The notes under the pieces were generated by a model that was given only the letters and a program-made list of their open reading frames with translations, did no database searches and was not told where the DNA came from. A DNA stretch of 59,377 nucleotides from Desulfurococcales archaeon (GTDB taxonomy: Archaea > Thermoproteota > Thermoprotei_A > Sulfolobales > Acidilobaceae). The stretch spans positions 1 through 59,377 of the forward strand of contig WAOU01000041.1 in NCBI GenBank assembly GCA_015521095.1, read 5' to 3'. This document shows positions 48,471-57,021 of the stretch, piece after piece. Made by a program: the position numbers and the translations under genes. Within the stretch, counting starts at the first letter, position 1. Each line of letters opens with the position of its first letter.

Positions 48471-49445
48471 ATGAAACAGGTTATAGCCAGTGCACCGGGC
48501 AAGATTATCCTTTTCGGCGAGCATTTTGTGGTGAGAGGAACGAGAAGCATAGCATCCGCCATATCTAGAAGAGTCTATGTATCGATAACGGAAACAGACT
48601 CGAGATATATCCGACTAATAAGTCCAGAGGCAGGCATCGACTCAGTCATCGATCCAGAAACCCTAGAGCCTGGAGACCCCATGCTCGCCCCGCTAGCATC
48701 GATGCTGGAGTATATTAGGGATACTCTAGGATACAGGATCATCCCCATTACTATCAGGGTGAAAAGCGAACTTCCTATTGGAGCCGGGTTGGGAAGTAGT
48801 GCGGCATTCTCGGCAGCTTTTGCGAAGGCATTCCTAACATTTATCGGAGAAGAGGATTCGCTCGAATTAGTCCGGAAAATAAGTATGGTTGGAGAGACGA
48901 AAGCCCATGGAAAACCGAGCGGGATAGATACAGCTATGGCTATAGAAGGCGGGACAATAATATATAGGAGGGGAGAAAACCCGGTAAAGATCTCGCTTTC
49001 TCTACCCAAAGGGTATTCGCTTATTGTGGCCAATACAGGCGTAGAGCGGTCCACTAGAGAAGTTGTCGAATTTGTCTTGCGTAGAGCCGACAGAACGTTC
49101 AGGGTATCTAGCATGCTTTATGAAGCAGCGGATAGCTTGATTGATCTAGCTCTTGGAGCGTTTGAGTCTGGTGACATGGAGTTGTTGGGAGAATTAATGG
49201 ATATGAACCAGGGATTATTGTACTCTATGGGTGCATCAAGCGATGTTATAGAGAGGCTTGTGTGGGCTGCCCGAAAGAATGGTGCGTTAGGGGCTAAGCT
49301 GACGGGTGCAGGTTGGGGAGGCAGTATAATTGTTTTAACAGATGAAGCATTAGCTCCCGCTGTCAAGAGTGTTCTAGTTAATGAGGGTGCTTTGGACGTG
49401 TTTGAAGTGTCTTTGGGCGAGCCTGGAGTTCGTGTAGAGGAGTAG
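48471..49445 (+). CDS. mvk: Mevalonate kinase
   Basis: The 324-residue GHMP kinase has SAPGKIILFGEHFVV, the ATP-binding PIGAGLGSSAAFSAAF, HGKPSGIDTAMAIEGG and the C-terminal KLTGAGWGGSI. These distinguish mevalonate kinase from other GHMP kinases; it phosphorylates mevalonate for isoprenoid lipid synthesis. The start ATG is eight bases after the DHPS-like stop. Length is normal. Confidence 0.94.
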   Translation: MKQVIASAPGKIILFGEHFVVRGTRSIASAISRRVYVSITETDSRYIRLISPEAGIDSVIDPETLEPGDPMLAPLASMLEYIRDTLGYRIIPITIRVKSELPIGAGLGSSAAFSAAFAKAFLTFIGEEDSLELVRKISMVGETKAHGKPSGIDTAMAIEGGTIIYRRGENPVKISLSLPKGYSLIVANTGVERSTREVVEFVLRRADRTFRVSSMLYEAADSLIDLALGAFESGDMELLGELMDMNQGLLYSMGASSDVIERLVWAARKNGALGAKLTGAGWGGSIIVLTDEALAPAVKSVLVNEGALDVFEVSLGEPGVRVEE

Positions 49446-49520
49446 GATTATCTTATTGTCCCAGGCTTAAATTTTTCGAAACATTTATAAACTCTTGTTC
49501 CTCCATGACAGGCTAGGGGG

Positions 49521-49528
49521 ATTTAAAG
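49521..49528 (+). promoter_or_regulatory. TATA box of the tfb gene
   Basis: GGGGGATTTAAAGATAACGG gives a TATA box about 55 bases before the GTG start, predicting a leader of about 30 bases. A second AT-rich box (TTATATA, 49558-49564) is closer but would start transcription inside the gene. Confidence 0.4.
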
Positions 49529-49580
49529 ATAACGGTTGATAACACGAGGTTAACCCCTTATATATCCGAGGTGAATTCTT

Positions 49581-50504
49581 GTGGATGAGAATCAAGGAAA
49601 CCAGAGATGTCCTCCAGACAAGATCGTATATGATCCGCAACTAGGAGTAAGAGTATGCCTAGAAACAGGAGAAGTACTAGAAGACCAAATCATAGGAGAC
49701 GAAGCAGAGTGGAGAGCATATACACCCGACGAAAAATCGCGTAGAACGCGTGTGGGAAGTCCAATCTCGTTCTCCAAGCCAAACATGGGTATCGACGTAT
49801 ACATGGGAGGATACCAGGAAGGAAGCAGAAAAATCAGAGGACTATCTAAACGCATCGAGAACATCAGGCTACAAAGAAGCTTCAGGATGGGTAGAGCCCT
49901 GAGCAGTCTAGAGAAGAACATAAACCAAGCCCTAAGACTAATAGACGACATATCGGCAAAACTAGAACTTCCCTTCGCAGTAAAAGAAGAAGCCGCCAGA
50001 CTATATAGAGAAGCAGCAAGCAAAGGACTAACAAGAGGAAGAAGTATAGAAAGCATGGTAGCCGCAACACTATACGCGGCATGCAGAAAACACAAGTATC
50101 CCTGTACACTCGATGAAATAGCCAAGTTCCTAAAGATGAGAGATGCACCAGCGAAACGAGAAGTAGCCCGAAACTATAGGCTCTTAGTAAGAAACCTAGG
50201 AATAGAGATCCCTGTCATCGAGCCAGAAAGATTCGTATACAGGATAGCAAGCGCCCTAGACCTCCCAGACTATGTAGTAGTGGAAGCAATCAAAATAGTC
50301 AACATGGCCAGAAAGAAAGGATTGACCGCAGGAAAAGACCCAAGCGGGCTAGCAGCAGCCGCAGTATACCTAGCGGCCCTCAAACATGGACTAAGAAAAA
50401 CCCAGAAAGAAGTAGCACAAGTTGCCGGCGTAACGGAAGTAACCGTAAGAAATAGATACAAGGAAATAGACAAGGTCCTCGGACTGGGACGAATCGAGGA
50501 CTAA
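49581..50504 (+). CDS. tfb: Transcription initiation factor TFB with degenerate zinc ribbon
   Basis: The 307-residue protein has the TFB core: two cyclin-fold repeats (about 110-205 and 210-300) with SIESMVAATLYAACR and a C-terminal recognition helix in VAGVTEVTVRNRYKEI. The B-reader/linker segment EWRAYTPDEKSRRTRVG is intact. The N-terminal zinc ribbon normally has CxxC...CxxC, but here only C10 and C26 remain; the other two positions are D13 and T29. TFB recruits RNA polymerase at the TATA/BRE. GAGGTGA precedes the GTG start. The missing ligands may abolish zinc binding. Confidence 0.93.
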   Translation: MDENQGNQRCPPDKIVYDPQLGVRVCLETGEVLEDQIIGDEAEWRAYTPDEKSRRTRVGSPISFSKPNMGIDVYMGGYQEGSRKIRGLSKRIENIRLQRSFRMGRALSSLEKNINQALRLIDDISAKLELPFAVKEEAARLYREAASKGLTRGRSIESMVAATLYAACRKHKYPCTLDEIAKFLKMRDAPAKREVARNYRLLVRNLGIEIPVIEPERFVYRIASALDLPDYVVVEAIKIVNMARKKGLTAGKDPSGLAAAAVYLAALKHGLRKTQKEVAQVAGVTEVTVRNRYKEIDKVLGLGRIED

Positions 50505-50523
50505 CCAAGAGTTATACGAACTA

Positions 50524-50551
50524 CCCGATAATGGTTTATCATATTATCGGG
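50524..50551. terminator. Perfect 9-bp hairpin downstream of tfb
   Basis: CCCGATAAT (50524-50532) pairs perfectly with ATTATCGGG (50543-50551) around a 10-base loop, 20 bases after the tfb stop. CCTTTTTCC follows 12 bases later. It may be a terminator or RNA stability element. Confidence 0.45.
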
Positions 50552-50711
50552 TCATCGTAATCCTTTTTCCTATCATGTAATTGAGACTCTGAGATAGCTG
50601 TATCTGGTCTTTTCCCTGATCTCTGGAAATGTAGAAAAGGATTAGAGTCTACTATCAGTGTAAGGATAAGGAAAATATAGTTGTTTGTAGTATTCCGTAC
50701 TTCTAGGTATG

Positions 50712-52538
50712 TTACCTTAGTCCAACCTTGCTCTCCAGTACTGGTATTACGAAGTCAAGATGCAGCTTTTCTAAGGTCTCTTTCTTGGGTACACCTCTTC
50801 TATCCCAGCCTCTTAGGTCATAGTAGTGGTCTAGTAGTTCTTCGAATTTGTCCTTGTCAAGCTTGGCGCCGGCATATGGTCCCTTGGTTAGCGGCTGCTT
50901 GAACCATTTGACAGGTGGCTTGTCCATTTCTCTGCTCCAGTCTCCTAGCTCTCTTATCCAGAATGCTCTAACAAGTGCATAGATTCTATCAGCTATATCG
51001 TAGAGCTCTTCCCACGTGAAGGTTACGCCTGTGGCGTACTTTAGAAGTCTCGGATAGTATTCTAGGTTTAGACCGACTTCTACCCATGGGAGTCTGCACG
51101 CGACAAAGCTCTCGAAGAGTCCTCCTCTTAGTCTCTGAAGCTCTATGACTTTGGCAGCTTTCTCTCTTCCGTATCCGAACCTATCGGTCGCGACCTCCCA
51201 GCTTATTACCCAGGCTTCTTTATGGTGCGCACCTATGCTACTTGTGCTGAATGCTAGCGCCATTCCGGGTGCAGCGTGGCAGTCGTATGCTGATACTTCA
51301 AGGCCCTTTACCTGCATGGTGTATTCGCATCCTCCTCCTGCTTCCTCGCATGCCCTCTTCGTGCCTTTTGCGAGTAGCTTGCCTAGCTCTGATTTCTTGA
51401 ATACTATCTCGTCTATTAGTTCCTTGAACCTCTCATAGTCGCCCCATTCTAGCTTTTCGCTTAGTACTCCTTTCTGGCTTGCCTCGACTGCCCAGCCGAT
51501 TGTGTTACCAAGGCTGATCGTGTCTACTCCGTATTTGTCGGCTAGCCTGTTTAGTACGCTTACCTTTGCTAAGTCGTCTAGTCCTATGTTGCTACCTAGC
51601 ATAGCTACATTCTCGTAATCCAGCTCGCTAGGCATTCCTTCGGCGTCCTTTACAACGTTTCCACATGGCATATTACAGAATGGGCATCCTCTCTGGTCGA
51701 TCTTCATTTCCTCGAGACGGTATCCGTTTATGTTCTTATATCCATCGAATACTCCTTCGCTGAAGTTATATGTTGGGAGAACGCTGGCTTCCTGTGCCCA
51801 GTCAATAGTCATCATTGTTCCCTGACGCATCCAGAACGAGTACATTTTTGCCTTGACTATTTCGACGTATGCCTTTGAGCCTTCTCTCCTGAGCTGTTTG
51901 GGATCATGCACAGGAATCTCTTTGGTTCCCTTGACGACAAATGCTTTTAGCTTCTTGGATCCCATTACTGCTCCGATTCCAGGTCGTCCTCCACTTCTGC
52001 CTTCCTGGCTCATTACTGTAGCGTAGAGGACTTGGTTCTCACCTGCAGGACCTATTTCTAATATGCCTAGGTTCTTGCCATATTCTTCTTTGAGTTTTCT
52101 CTCGGTCTCCCAGGTATCTTGTCCCCATAGATCGTCTGCATCCCTGAACTCTACTTTATCATTCTCGACATATACTACGACAGGTTTCTCTGACACGCCC
52201 TGGAATACTACTGCGTCGTAGCCTGCCTTACGTATATGGTAGCTGGCCCAGGATCCAATGTTTCCATCTCCATATCCTCCTGTTAATGGGCTTTTCGCGG
52301 CGACTACGAGTTTACCGCTACTAGGCACGGTTAGGCCAGTGAGTGGTCCTACAGCGAATATTAGGAGGTTGTCTGGACCCAGCGGGTCTGCTCCTGGAGG
52401 CATGTATTCCCAGAGGAGTCTTATTGCGAGTCCTCTTCCTCCAAGGTATTCTTTTGCCCATCCTTGAGGATACTTTACTACCTTACTTTCTCTTCTAGAT
52501 AAGTCTATCCAGAGAATTTTGCCGTTCCAGCCCTTCAA
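50712..52538 (-). CDS. aor: Tungsten aldehyde:ferredoxin oxidoreductase
   Basis: The 608-residue protein has AOR features: a YLGGRGLAIRLLWEYMPPGADPLGPDNLLIF opening region, KSPLTGGYGDGNIGSWASYHIRKAGYDAVV, the iron-sulfur ligands in CPFCNMPCGN near residue 290 with a fourth cysteine in SFVACRLPW, and tungstopterin-binding motifs. It oxidises aldehydes to acids and reduces ferredoxin in the cytoplasm. A MoaD-like gene lies divergent, 152 bases away. Length is normal for this family. Confidence 0.94.
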   Translation of the reverse strand: MKGWNGKILWIDLSRRESKVVKYPQGWAKEYLGGRGLAIRLLWEYMPPGADPLGPDNLLIFAVGPLTGLTVPSSGKLVVAAKSPLTGGYGDGNIGSWASYHIRKAGYDAVVFQGVSEKPVVVYVENDKVEFRDADDLWGQDTWETERKLKEEYGKNLGILEIGPAGENQVLYATVMSQEGRSGGRPGIGAVMGSKKLKAFVVKGTKEIPVHDPKQLRREGSKAYVEIVKAKMYSFWMRQGTMMTIDWAQEASVLPTYNFSEGVFDGYKNINGYRLEEMKIDQRGCPFCNMPCGNVVKDAEGMPSELDYENVAMLGSNIGLDDLAKVSVLNRLADKYGVDTISLGNTIGWAVEASQKGVLSEKLEWGDYERFKELIDEIVFKKSELGKLLAKGTKRACEEAGGGCEYTMQVKGLEVSAYDCHAAPGMALAFSTSSIGAHHKEAWVISWEVATDRFGYGREKAAKVIELQRLRGGLFESFVACRLPWVEVGLNLEYYPRLLKYATGVTFTWEELYDIADRIYALVRAFWIRELGDWSREMDKPPVKWFKQPLTKGPYAGAKLDKDKFEELLDHYYDLRGWDRRGVPKKETLEKLHLDFVIPVLESKVGLR

Positions 52539-52690
52539 GATCCTTCACCTTTAATTTATTTCATTTTTGTAAATAATTTGTCGCCGGATTATCTATGTGG
52601 ATGCGGGGAAATAAAACGCTTTATTTGAGAATCAATATATTTAACGGTAATAACGTTGGGATAATCCTTAACAAAAATGGTAGGTGGATC

Positions 52691-52939
52691 ATGGGAAGCG
52701 AAGAATGTGGTCGTGTGATCATAAAGTTCCTAGGATATTTATCAGAAGTAATGGGATCCCAAATAGAAAAAGAAGTCTGCGGGGAGGTAGAATTACGGGA
52801 GCTCATCGACGAAGACAGAATTGGTACTAGCCTTAATGATCTCGTCATATTAGTGAATGGCGTCGCGAAACGACCAGAGACTAAGGTGAAAGCCGGAGAT
52901 ACGGTTACTGTGATGCCTCACATTAGTGGTGGGATCTAA
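52691..52939 (+). CDS. MoaD/ThiS-like ubiquitin-fold protein with Gly-Gly-Ile end
   Basis: The 82-residue protein has the beta-grasp pattern RVIIKFLGYLSEVMG, DLVILVNGVAKRPETKVKAGDTVTVMPHISGG. MoaD proteins donate sulfur for molybdopterin or tungstopterin from a C-terminal Gly-Gly thiocarboxylate. Here one residue, isoleucine, follows the Gly-Gly, so it would need trimming or works differently. I chose ATG 52691 with GGTGGATC upstream. It is divergent from the tungsten enzyme AOR, which supports a role in its cofactor. Its 3' end overlaps the convergent helix-turn-helix gene by 17 bases. Confidence 0.8.
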   Translation: MGSEECGRVIIKFLGYLSEVMGSQIEKEVCGEVELRELIDEDRIGTSLNDLVILVNGVAKRPETKVKAGDTVTVMPHISGGI

Positions 52940-53954
52940 TACGTTCCAATATTTTCTGGTAACATTCCTTGTGTATTTCAGGGAGGTTGCGCAGGTAGTC
53001 GGTATTCGCTTCTTTTAGATAGAAGTATCCTTCTATCTTGACATTCGGCGAATACTCTTTTATTATTGATATTAGCTCGGCCGCTATGATTCCGTCTATT
53101 TTTAGCCAGATAAGACCTAGGTTCCTGTTCTTGTGAGTTGCTAGCATTCCCGAGTAGACGCCTAGGAGGACTGGTGCAGCATATACTGTTCTTTGAGGAT
53201 CTCCGCCATTAACCGATAATATAATATTGGTTGTCGTATAGTAGGGTGCTTTCTCTATAGTGTATCCCATTATGCTCCGACGCTCCCACATAGTATAGAA
53301 TTTTCTCTGCATCTTCGGCACGTTGAAACCTAGCTTTCTGGCAAGGCCCGATATACTCTCTATACCTATGTGTCCTTTAGCGTATACTAGTAGGGCCATG
53401 ATCTCTGGGTCGAACGGATAGTGTCTTCCAAAGAAATAGCGCGGCACTCCTCTAGCCAGTTGGTCTACGTATAGTTTCTCCATTCTCTCACGAAGTTCAC
53501 GAGGCAGGGGCTCGTCCAGATTAAGGTTGAGTATTCCAAGAGACGCTAGGGCATGTCTTGCCCCCCATTCGGCGTCTACTCTATAGATCTCAGCGTCCGG
53601 ATACTCTTCTTCAAGGATCATCTGACATCTAACAGGCAGATATAGATCATATATGACTGATCCCTCAAGTGTTAAATACTTAGCATAGAACCTTGGCTCT
53701 TTTTCCGGTTCTTCATCGAACTTGAGGAGGAATCTAGCAGCACCTAGTCTAGCATAGTTTATGCTTATGCCAAGTGCGAATCCTAGCTTATAGGCTCTGT
53801 TCAGTAACTTGTATACGCTTCTCTCGTTAACCTTAATTCTTCTTGCATATGCTCTGAAAGCGTTAGGCGGTTTAGAAGTCTCAGTCGAATACCTTGTCAG
53901 CTGCTCTAGGAGGTTCGCTATTGTGTATGTTATTTCTAGTTTTTTACAGGTCAT
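52923..53954 (-). CDS. Crenarchaeal helix-turn-helix protein, probable regulator
   Basis: The 343-residue protein starts with a helix-turn-helix-like region (ARRIKVNERSVYKLLNRAYKLGFALGISINY, about 38-70). A domain that may bind a ligand follows, and a second HTH-like segment appears near residues 185-230 (IESISGLARKLGFNVPKMQRKFYTMWERRSIMG). I do not recognise the family with certainty. Being next to the AOR and MoaD-like genes it might regulate them, but that is inference. The ATG at 53954 starts MTCKKLEI. Confidence 0.55.
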   Translation of the reverse strand: MTCKKLEITYTIANLLEQLTRYSTETSKPPNAFRAYARRIKVNERSVYKLLNRAYKLGFALGISINYARLGAARFLLKFDEEPEKEPRFYAKYLTLEGSVIYDLYLPVRCQMILEEEYPDAEIYRVDAEWGARHALASLGILNLNLDEPLPRELRERMEKLYVDQLARGVPRYFFGRHYPFDPEIMALLVYAKGHIGIESISGLARKLGFNVPKMQRKFYTMWERRSIMGYTIEKAPYYTTTNIILSVNGGDPQRTVYAAPVLLGVYSGMLATHKNRNLGLIWLKIDGIIAAELISIIKEYSPNVKIEGYFYLKEANTDYLRNLPEIHKECYQKILERIRSHH

Positions 53955-54052
53955 CGGTAATACACCTAAATTTATATATATAGTTGTTAAAAGTTATTAT
54001 AGATAACGACCTTGGCCTAGGTCAAAGCCATCACAACAACGAAAACTGTAAA

Positions 54053-55621
54053 CTATATTAGCTTTACATCGAGGACCTCGCCAAGCAAACTCCTAGAGCT
54101 GTGAACACGAGTAATCTTGACCCCCGGAATATACGACAATAACGGATAATTACCTCTCACAACAACAGTCAAAGGATACGAGCCCGGCTGCCTTGCATAA
54201 CAATAACCGTCAGAACAAGACTCGACCCAAAGACCCCTAAGAATAATACCACTAGGTGCCACAAGTTTAAGCATCTCTCTTTCAAACACATTCCTGACAA
54301 AGTAAACAAAAGAACGAGCATGTTTCTCCAATCTATTCCTAACACCATGCTTCATCCTAAACACTCGTGTAGATGGAAGAGGAAGAAGCCTCCTAACATT
54401 AACTCTCCTAACAAGCAGTTTTTCCTCGAGTATACGCTCTAGCACATGTCTATTCATTTCATAAGTCTTTCGGGTTTCACCGGGAAGACCTAATATGAAA
54501 TTAAGACCTGGAAGGAGATGAGGCAATCCATTATCTCCCCGGACTCTACCGACTCGATTAATTATCCTAACGGCCTCAATAACAGTGTCCCCATCTACAT
54601 TCAAGTTGTTTAGACTAGCAACTCGTGGATCTGCAGACTCGAGCCCAAAAGCAGCGACATCTCCCGGAGTATGATAACTAACTATGATTTTCAATGCCTC
54701 GATAGATGCCTCGACATGTCGAACAATTGTTCCAGGATTCACATTATCAATGTGTAGGGTTTCGAGTCTAGGAGCTACCTTTCTAATGCCGTAGAAGAGT
54801 TTTTCCAACTCTCTGGGATTTGGTCTAGGCCATTCGCTAGAGCCGAGTTCCTCACTTCCATATACAAGGATATCTGCCTGTCTACCGAGTCGGAAATTCC
54901 TCGCTCCCATGTTATAGAGAGCTTCAACTTCCGACACGATACCAGAACTATCCCTAGATATAGGCCGGCCACGAAGAGGTTCAACACAGAAACTGCATCC
55001 ACCAGTGATCCACCGAGCACACCCCCTATAGGTTTCGATCTCTATAACAAGGTTCCGACCATAGTTAGGATGTTGCCGTATGATAGGCGCCCCCTTAACA
55101 GACACCTTATCGACAAAATCATAGTTTTCTCTAATACGCCAGGGCTCTGCTCGTTCCTCGCCATGAATGAGCAGGTTATAGATGTATTCTTCGGGATCAC
55201 CAGTAACTAGAACATCTGCACCTGCACGTAGAAAGCTCCGAGGCGGATAAGCCGGTCTACCTCCAGCCCATCCCAAGCCCCATCTAGCAGCAGGACCTAC
55301 AAGTACCTTGAAGGGTCTACGCAGAGTTCTTAGAAGGAACATGAGCTCGTTCGGTTCAAGTGGTTTACCTCCTAGATATCTACCTGGTACTACAACACCG
55401 GCAATAATTATGACTAAATCATAGTTGTTTAACCGCCTTGTATATGATTTAAGGTCTCGTCTAATCGTATCTATCGTATAGTAATGAACAGGTATACTCT
55501 TATCAACTAGCCATATGCTTCCAGCAATATATCTTGTATACACGTCCAAGTATGGAGGAACACCTAGACCTCCAGGCTCATCTGTATAGCCGTCGATTAT
55601 TGCTACTCTTCTGAATCTCAT
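54053..55621 (-). CDS. Radical SAM protein, COG1031-like
   Basis: The 522-residue protein has a cobalamin-domain-like N-terminal region. The radical SAM cluster motif lies in ETYRGCARWITGGCSFCVEPLRG, where spacing between the first two cysteines is long, as in COG1031 proteins. Conserved NFRLGRQADILVYG, LHIDNVNPG and LPGLNFILGLPGETRKTYEMNRH follow. The family is archaeal and of unknown substrate, probably an RNA or cofactor modification enzyme. The ATG is at 55621, with GGAGG upstream. Confidence 0.83.
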   Translation of the reverse strand: MRFRRVAIIDGYTDEPGGLGVPPYLDVYTRYIAGSIWLVDKSIPVHYYTIDTIRRDLKSYTRRLNNYDLVIIIAGVVVPGRYLGGKPLEPNELMFLLRTLRRPFKVLVGPAARWGLGWAGGRPAYPPRSFLRAGADVLVTGDPEEYIYNLLIHGEERAEPWRIRENYDFVDKVSVKGAPIIRQHPNYGRNLVIEIETYRGCARWITGGCSFCVEPLRGRPISRDSSGIVSEVEALYNMGARNFRLGRQADILVYGSEELGSSEWPRPNPRELEKLFYGIRKVAPRLETLHIDNVNPGTIVRHVEASIEALKIIVSYHTPGDVAAFGLESADPRVASLNNLNVDGDTVIEAVRIINRVGRVRGDNGLPHLLPGLNFILGLPGETRKTYEMNRHVLERILEEKLLVRRVNVRRLLPLPSTRVFRMKHGVRNRLEKHARSFVYFVRNVFEREMLKLVAPSGIILRGLWVESCSDGYCYARQPGSYPLTVVVRGNYPLLSYIPGVKITRVHSSRSLLGEVLDVKLI

Positions 55622-55702
55622 ATCGGGCTGACCACTCCTCCAGGCTTACTATATTGCATATCAAGATATAGACTTCTGAAGCATAAATAACAATCTATGG
55701 GG

Positions 55703-55769
55703 TAGGCCCGCGAGGCCCTCGATTAATCCCTGCGAGGGTGGCTGTGAACGGGCCTCTCCCGGCCTAACA
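55703..55769 (+). ncRNA. GC-rich structured RNA candidate
   Basis: Several perfect inverted repeats overlap: GAGGCCC (55712-55718) with GGGCCTC (55750-55756), AGGCCCG (55704-55710) with CGGGCCT (55749-55755), CCCTCG (55716-55721) with CGAGGG (55733-55738), and TAGGCC (55703-55708) with GGCCTA (55761-55766), which is followed by ACA. A TATA-like ATAAATA at 55683-55689 predicts a start near 55713 on the plus strand. The spacing does not fit a standard H/ACA RNA, and no C/D boxes are seen. It stands out from the AT-rich gap before the DUF711 gene. Confidence 0.4.
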
Positions 55770-55907
55770 ATACACACTACTAGATAATCTTAGGAAAGAA
55801 TTTTCCAGCTTCTCCACAGACTAGAAGCAGCTAAGACTACTCGCTTAATCTAGGGATTTAATTAAATATGGGAATATGTGGCTAGACTATGTTTCGGAGA
55901 TGAAATA

Positions 55908-57005
55908 ATGGTAGAGTACAAAATCAGGGCGGTGACACTCCTCATAAAAACACACGAGGACCCTCTCAAGGTCATAGAACAATACGCGGCGAAAGCCCTG
56001 GAGGCGTCAGACAAGGCCTCTGAGGAAACAGGGTATCCAGTAGAAACGACGCGCATAGTGGTTGAAGGACTCGGAATAGAAGAATGGGCTGAGAAGGCAT
56101 TACGGGTTTCCGAACTAGTAGACAACTATCACATACTCGTATCAATGGGGGCTGTTAGTCTAGAAGAAGCATACTCTAAATTCGAAAAATACACGCATAT
56201 AGTCGAGAACAATATCTTCTCAAACATTATAATGCCAAAGGATCTTTCCCGTGAGTATGCAATAAAAGCGTCTGAGATTATTCATAAGCTAGCAGACAAA
56301 GATCCAAGCCTCGCGACGAGATTAGGCATAAACGTGTATGGCAAGCCACTAACCACCCCGTACTATCCCCTCGCATCTCCTGGAGCCAACAAGATGGGGT
56401 TTGCAGTAGCACTAACCTATCCCAACTACCTCTCATCCTGCTACAGGAAGAACGGTCTAGAAGGCCTAGAAAACTGTGTCATAGAAGCCTATAATGTCGC
56501 CGAGAAAGCAGGTAAAATAGCCTCATCACAGCTAGAAGCGGAATTCCTCGGCGTGGACCTAAGTGTTGCACCATGGATGCAGGAGACAAGTCTCGGCCTA
56601 GTAGAACTTGTAGCCGGGGTCAGAATGCCGGAGCCAGGATTCCTAGTGGGGATACATAAGGTAAACAGTGTTCTTCAAAAAGTCGCATCAATGAAAAAGA
56701 CAGTAGGCTATAACGAGGTACAGCTACCAGTTGCGGAGGATCTAAAGCTCAAGGCACGTGTCTCTGAGCTAGAAACCACGGCGAGAGACCTGGCACGGTT
56801 CTCATGTGTATGCTTAGCAGGCTTAGATCTCGCAGTTGTACCAGCCAGTGTATATGGAGTAGCAGGTCTAATACTTGACACGGCGGTATGTAGCAGGGTC
56901 AAGAATAGGCCTCTCGGAGTAAGAATAGTGCCTGTCGAGGACGTTGAGCCGGGAGACAAGGTATGGCTCGATAAGTTCGGTGAGACACCAGTCATATCAT
57001 TATAG
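55908..57005 (+). CDS. DUF711 (UPF0210) family protein
   Basis: The 365-residue protein has the family segments VEYKIRAVTLLI, VETTRIVVEGLGIEEW, SPGANKMGFAVALTYPNYLSSCY, EFLGVDLSVAPWMQETSLGLVELV and FSCVCLAGLDLAVVPASV. DUF711/UPF0210 proteins are related to the pyruvate-formate-lyase fold in structure databases, but the function is unknown. I chose ATG 55908 with GGAGAT seven bases upstream rather than an upstream GTG at 55878. It is convergent with the Taw3 gene. Confidence 0.83.
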   Translation: MVEYKIRAVTLLIKTHEDPLKVIEQYAAKALEASDKASEETGYPVETTRIVVEGLGIEEWAEKALRVSELVDNYHILVSMGAVSLEEAYSKFEKYTHIVENNIFSNIIMPKDLSREYAIKASEIIHKLADKDPSLATRLGINVYGKPLTTPYYPLASPGANKMGFAVALTYPNYLSSCYRKNGLEGLENCVIEAYNVAEKAGKIASSQLEAEFLGVDLSVAPWMQETSLGLVELVAGVRMPEPGFLVGIHKVNSVLQKVASMKKTVGYNEVQLPVAEDLKLKARVSELETTARDLARFSCVCLAGLDLAVVPASVYGVAGLILDTAVCSRVKNRPLGVRIVPVEDVEPGDKVWLDKFGETPVISL

Positions 57006-57021
57006 ACCAATGCCCCGGATC

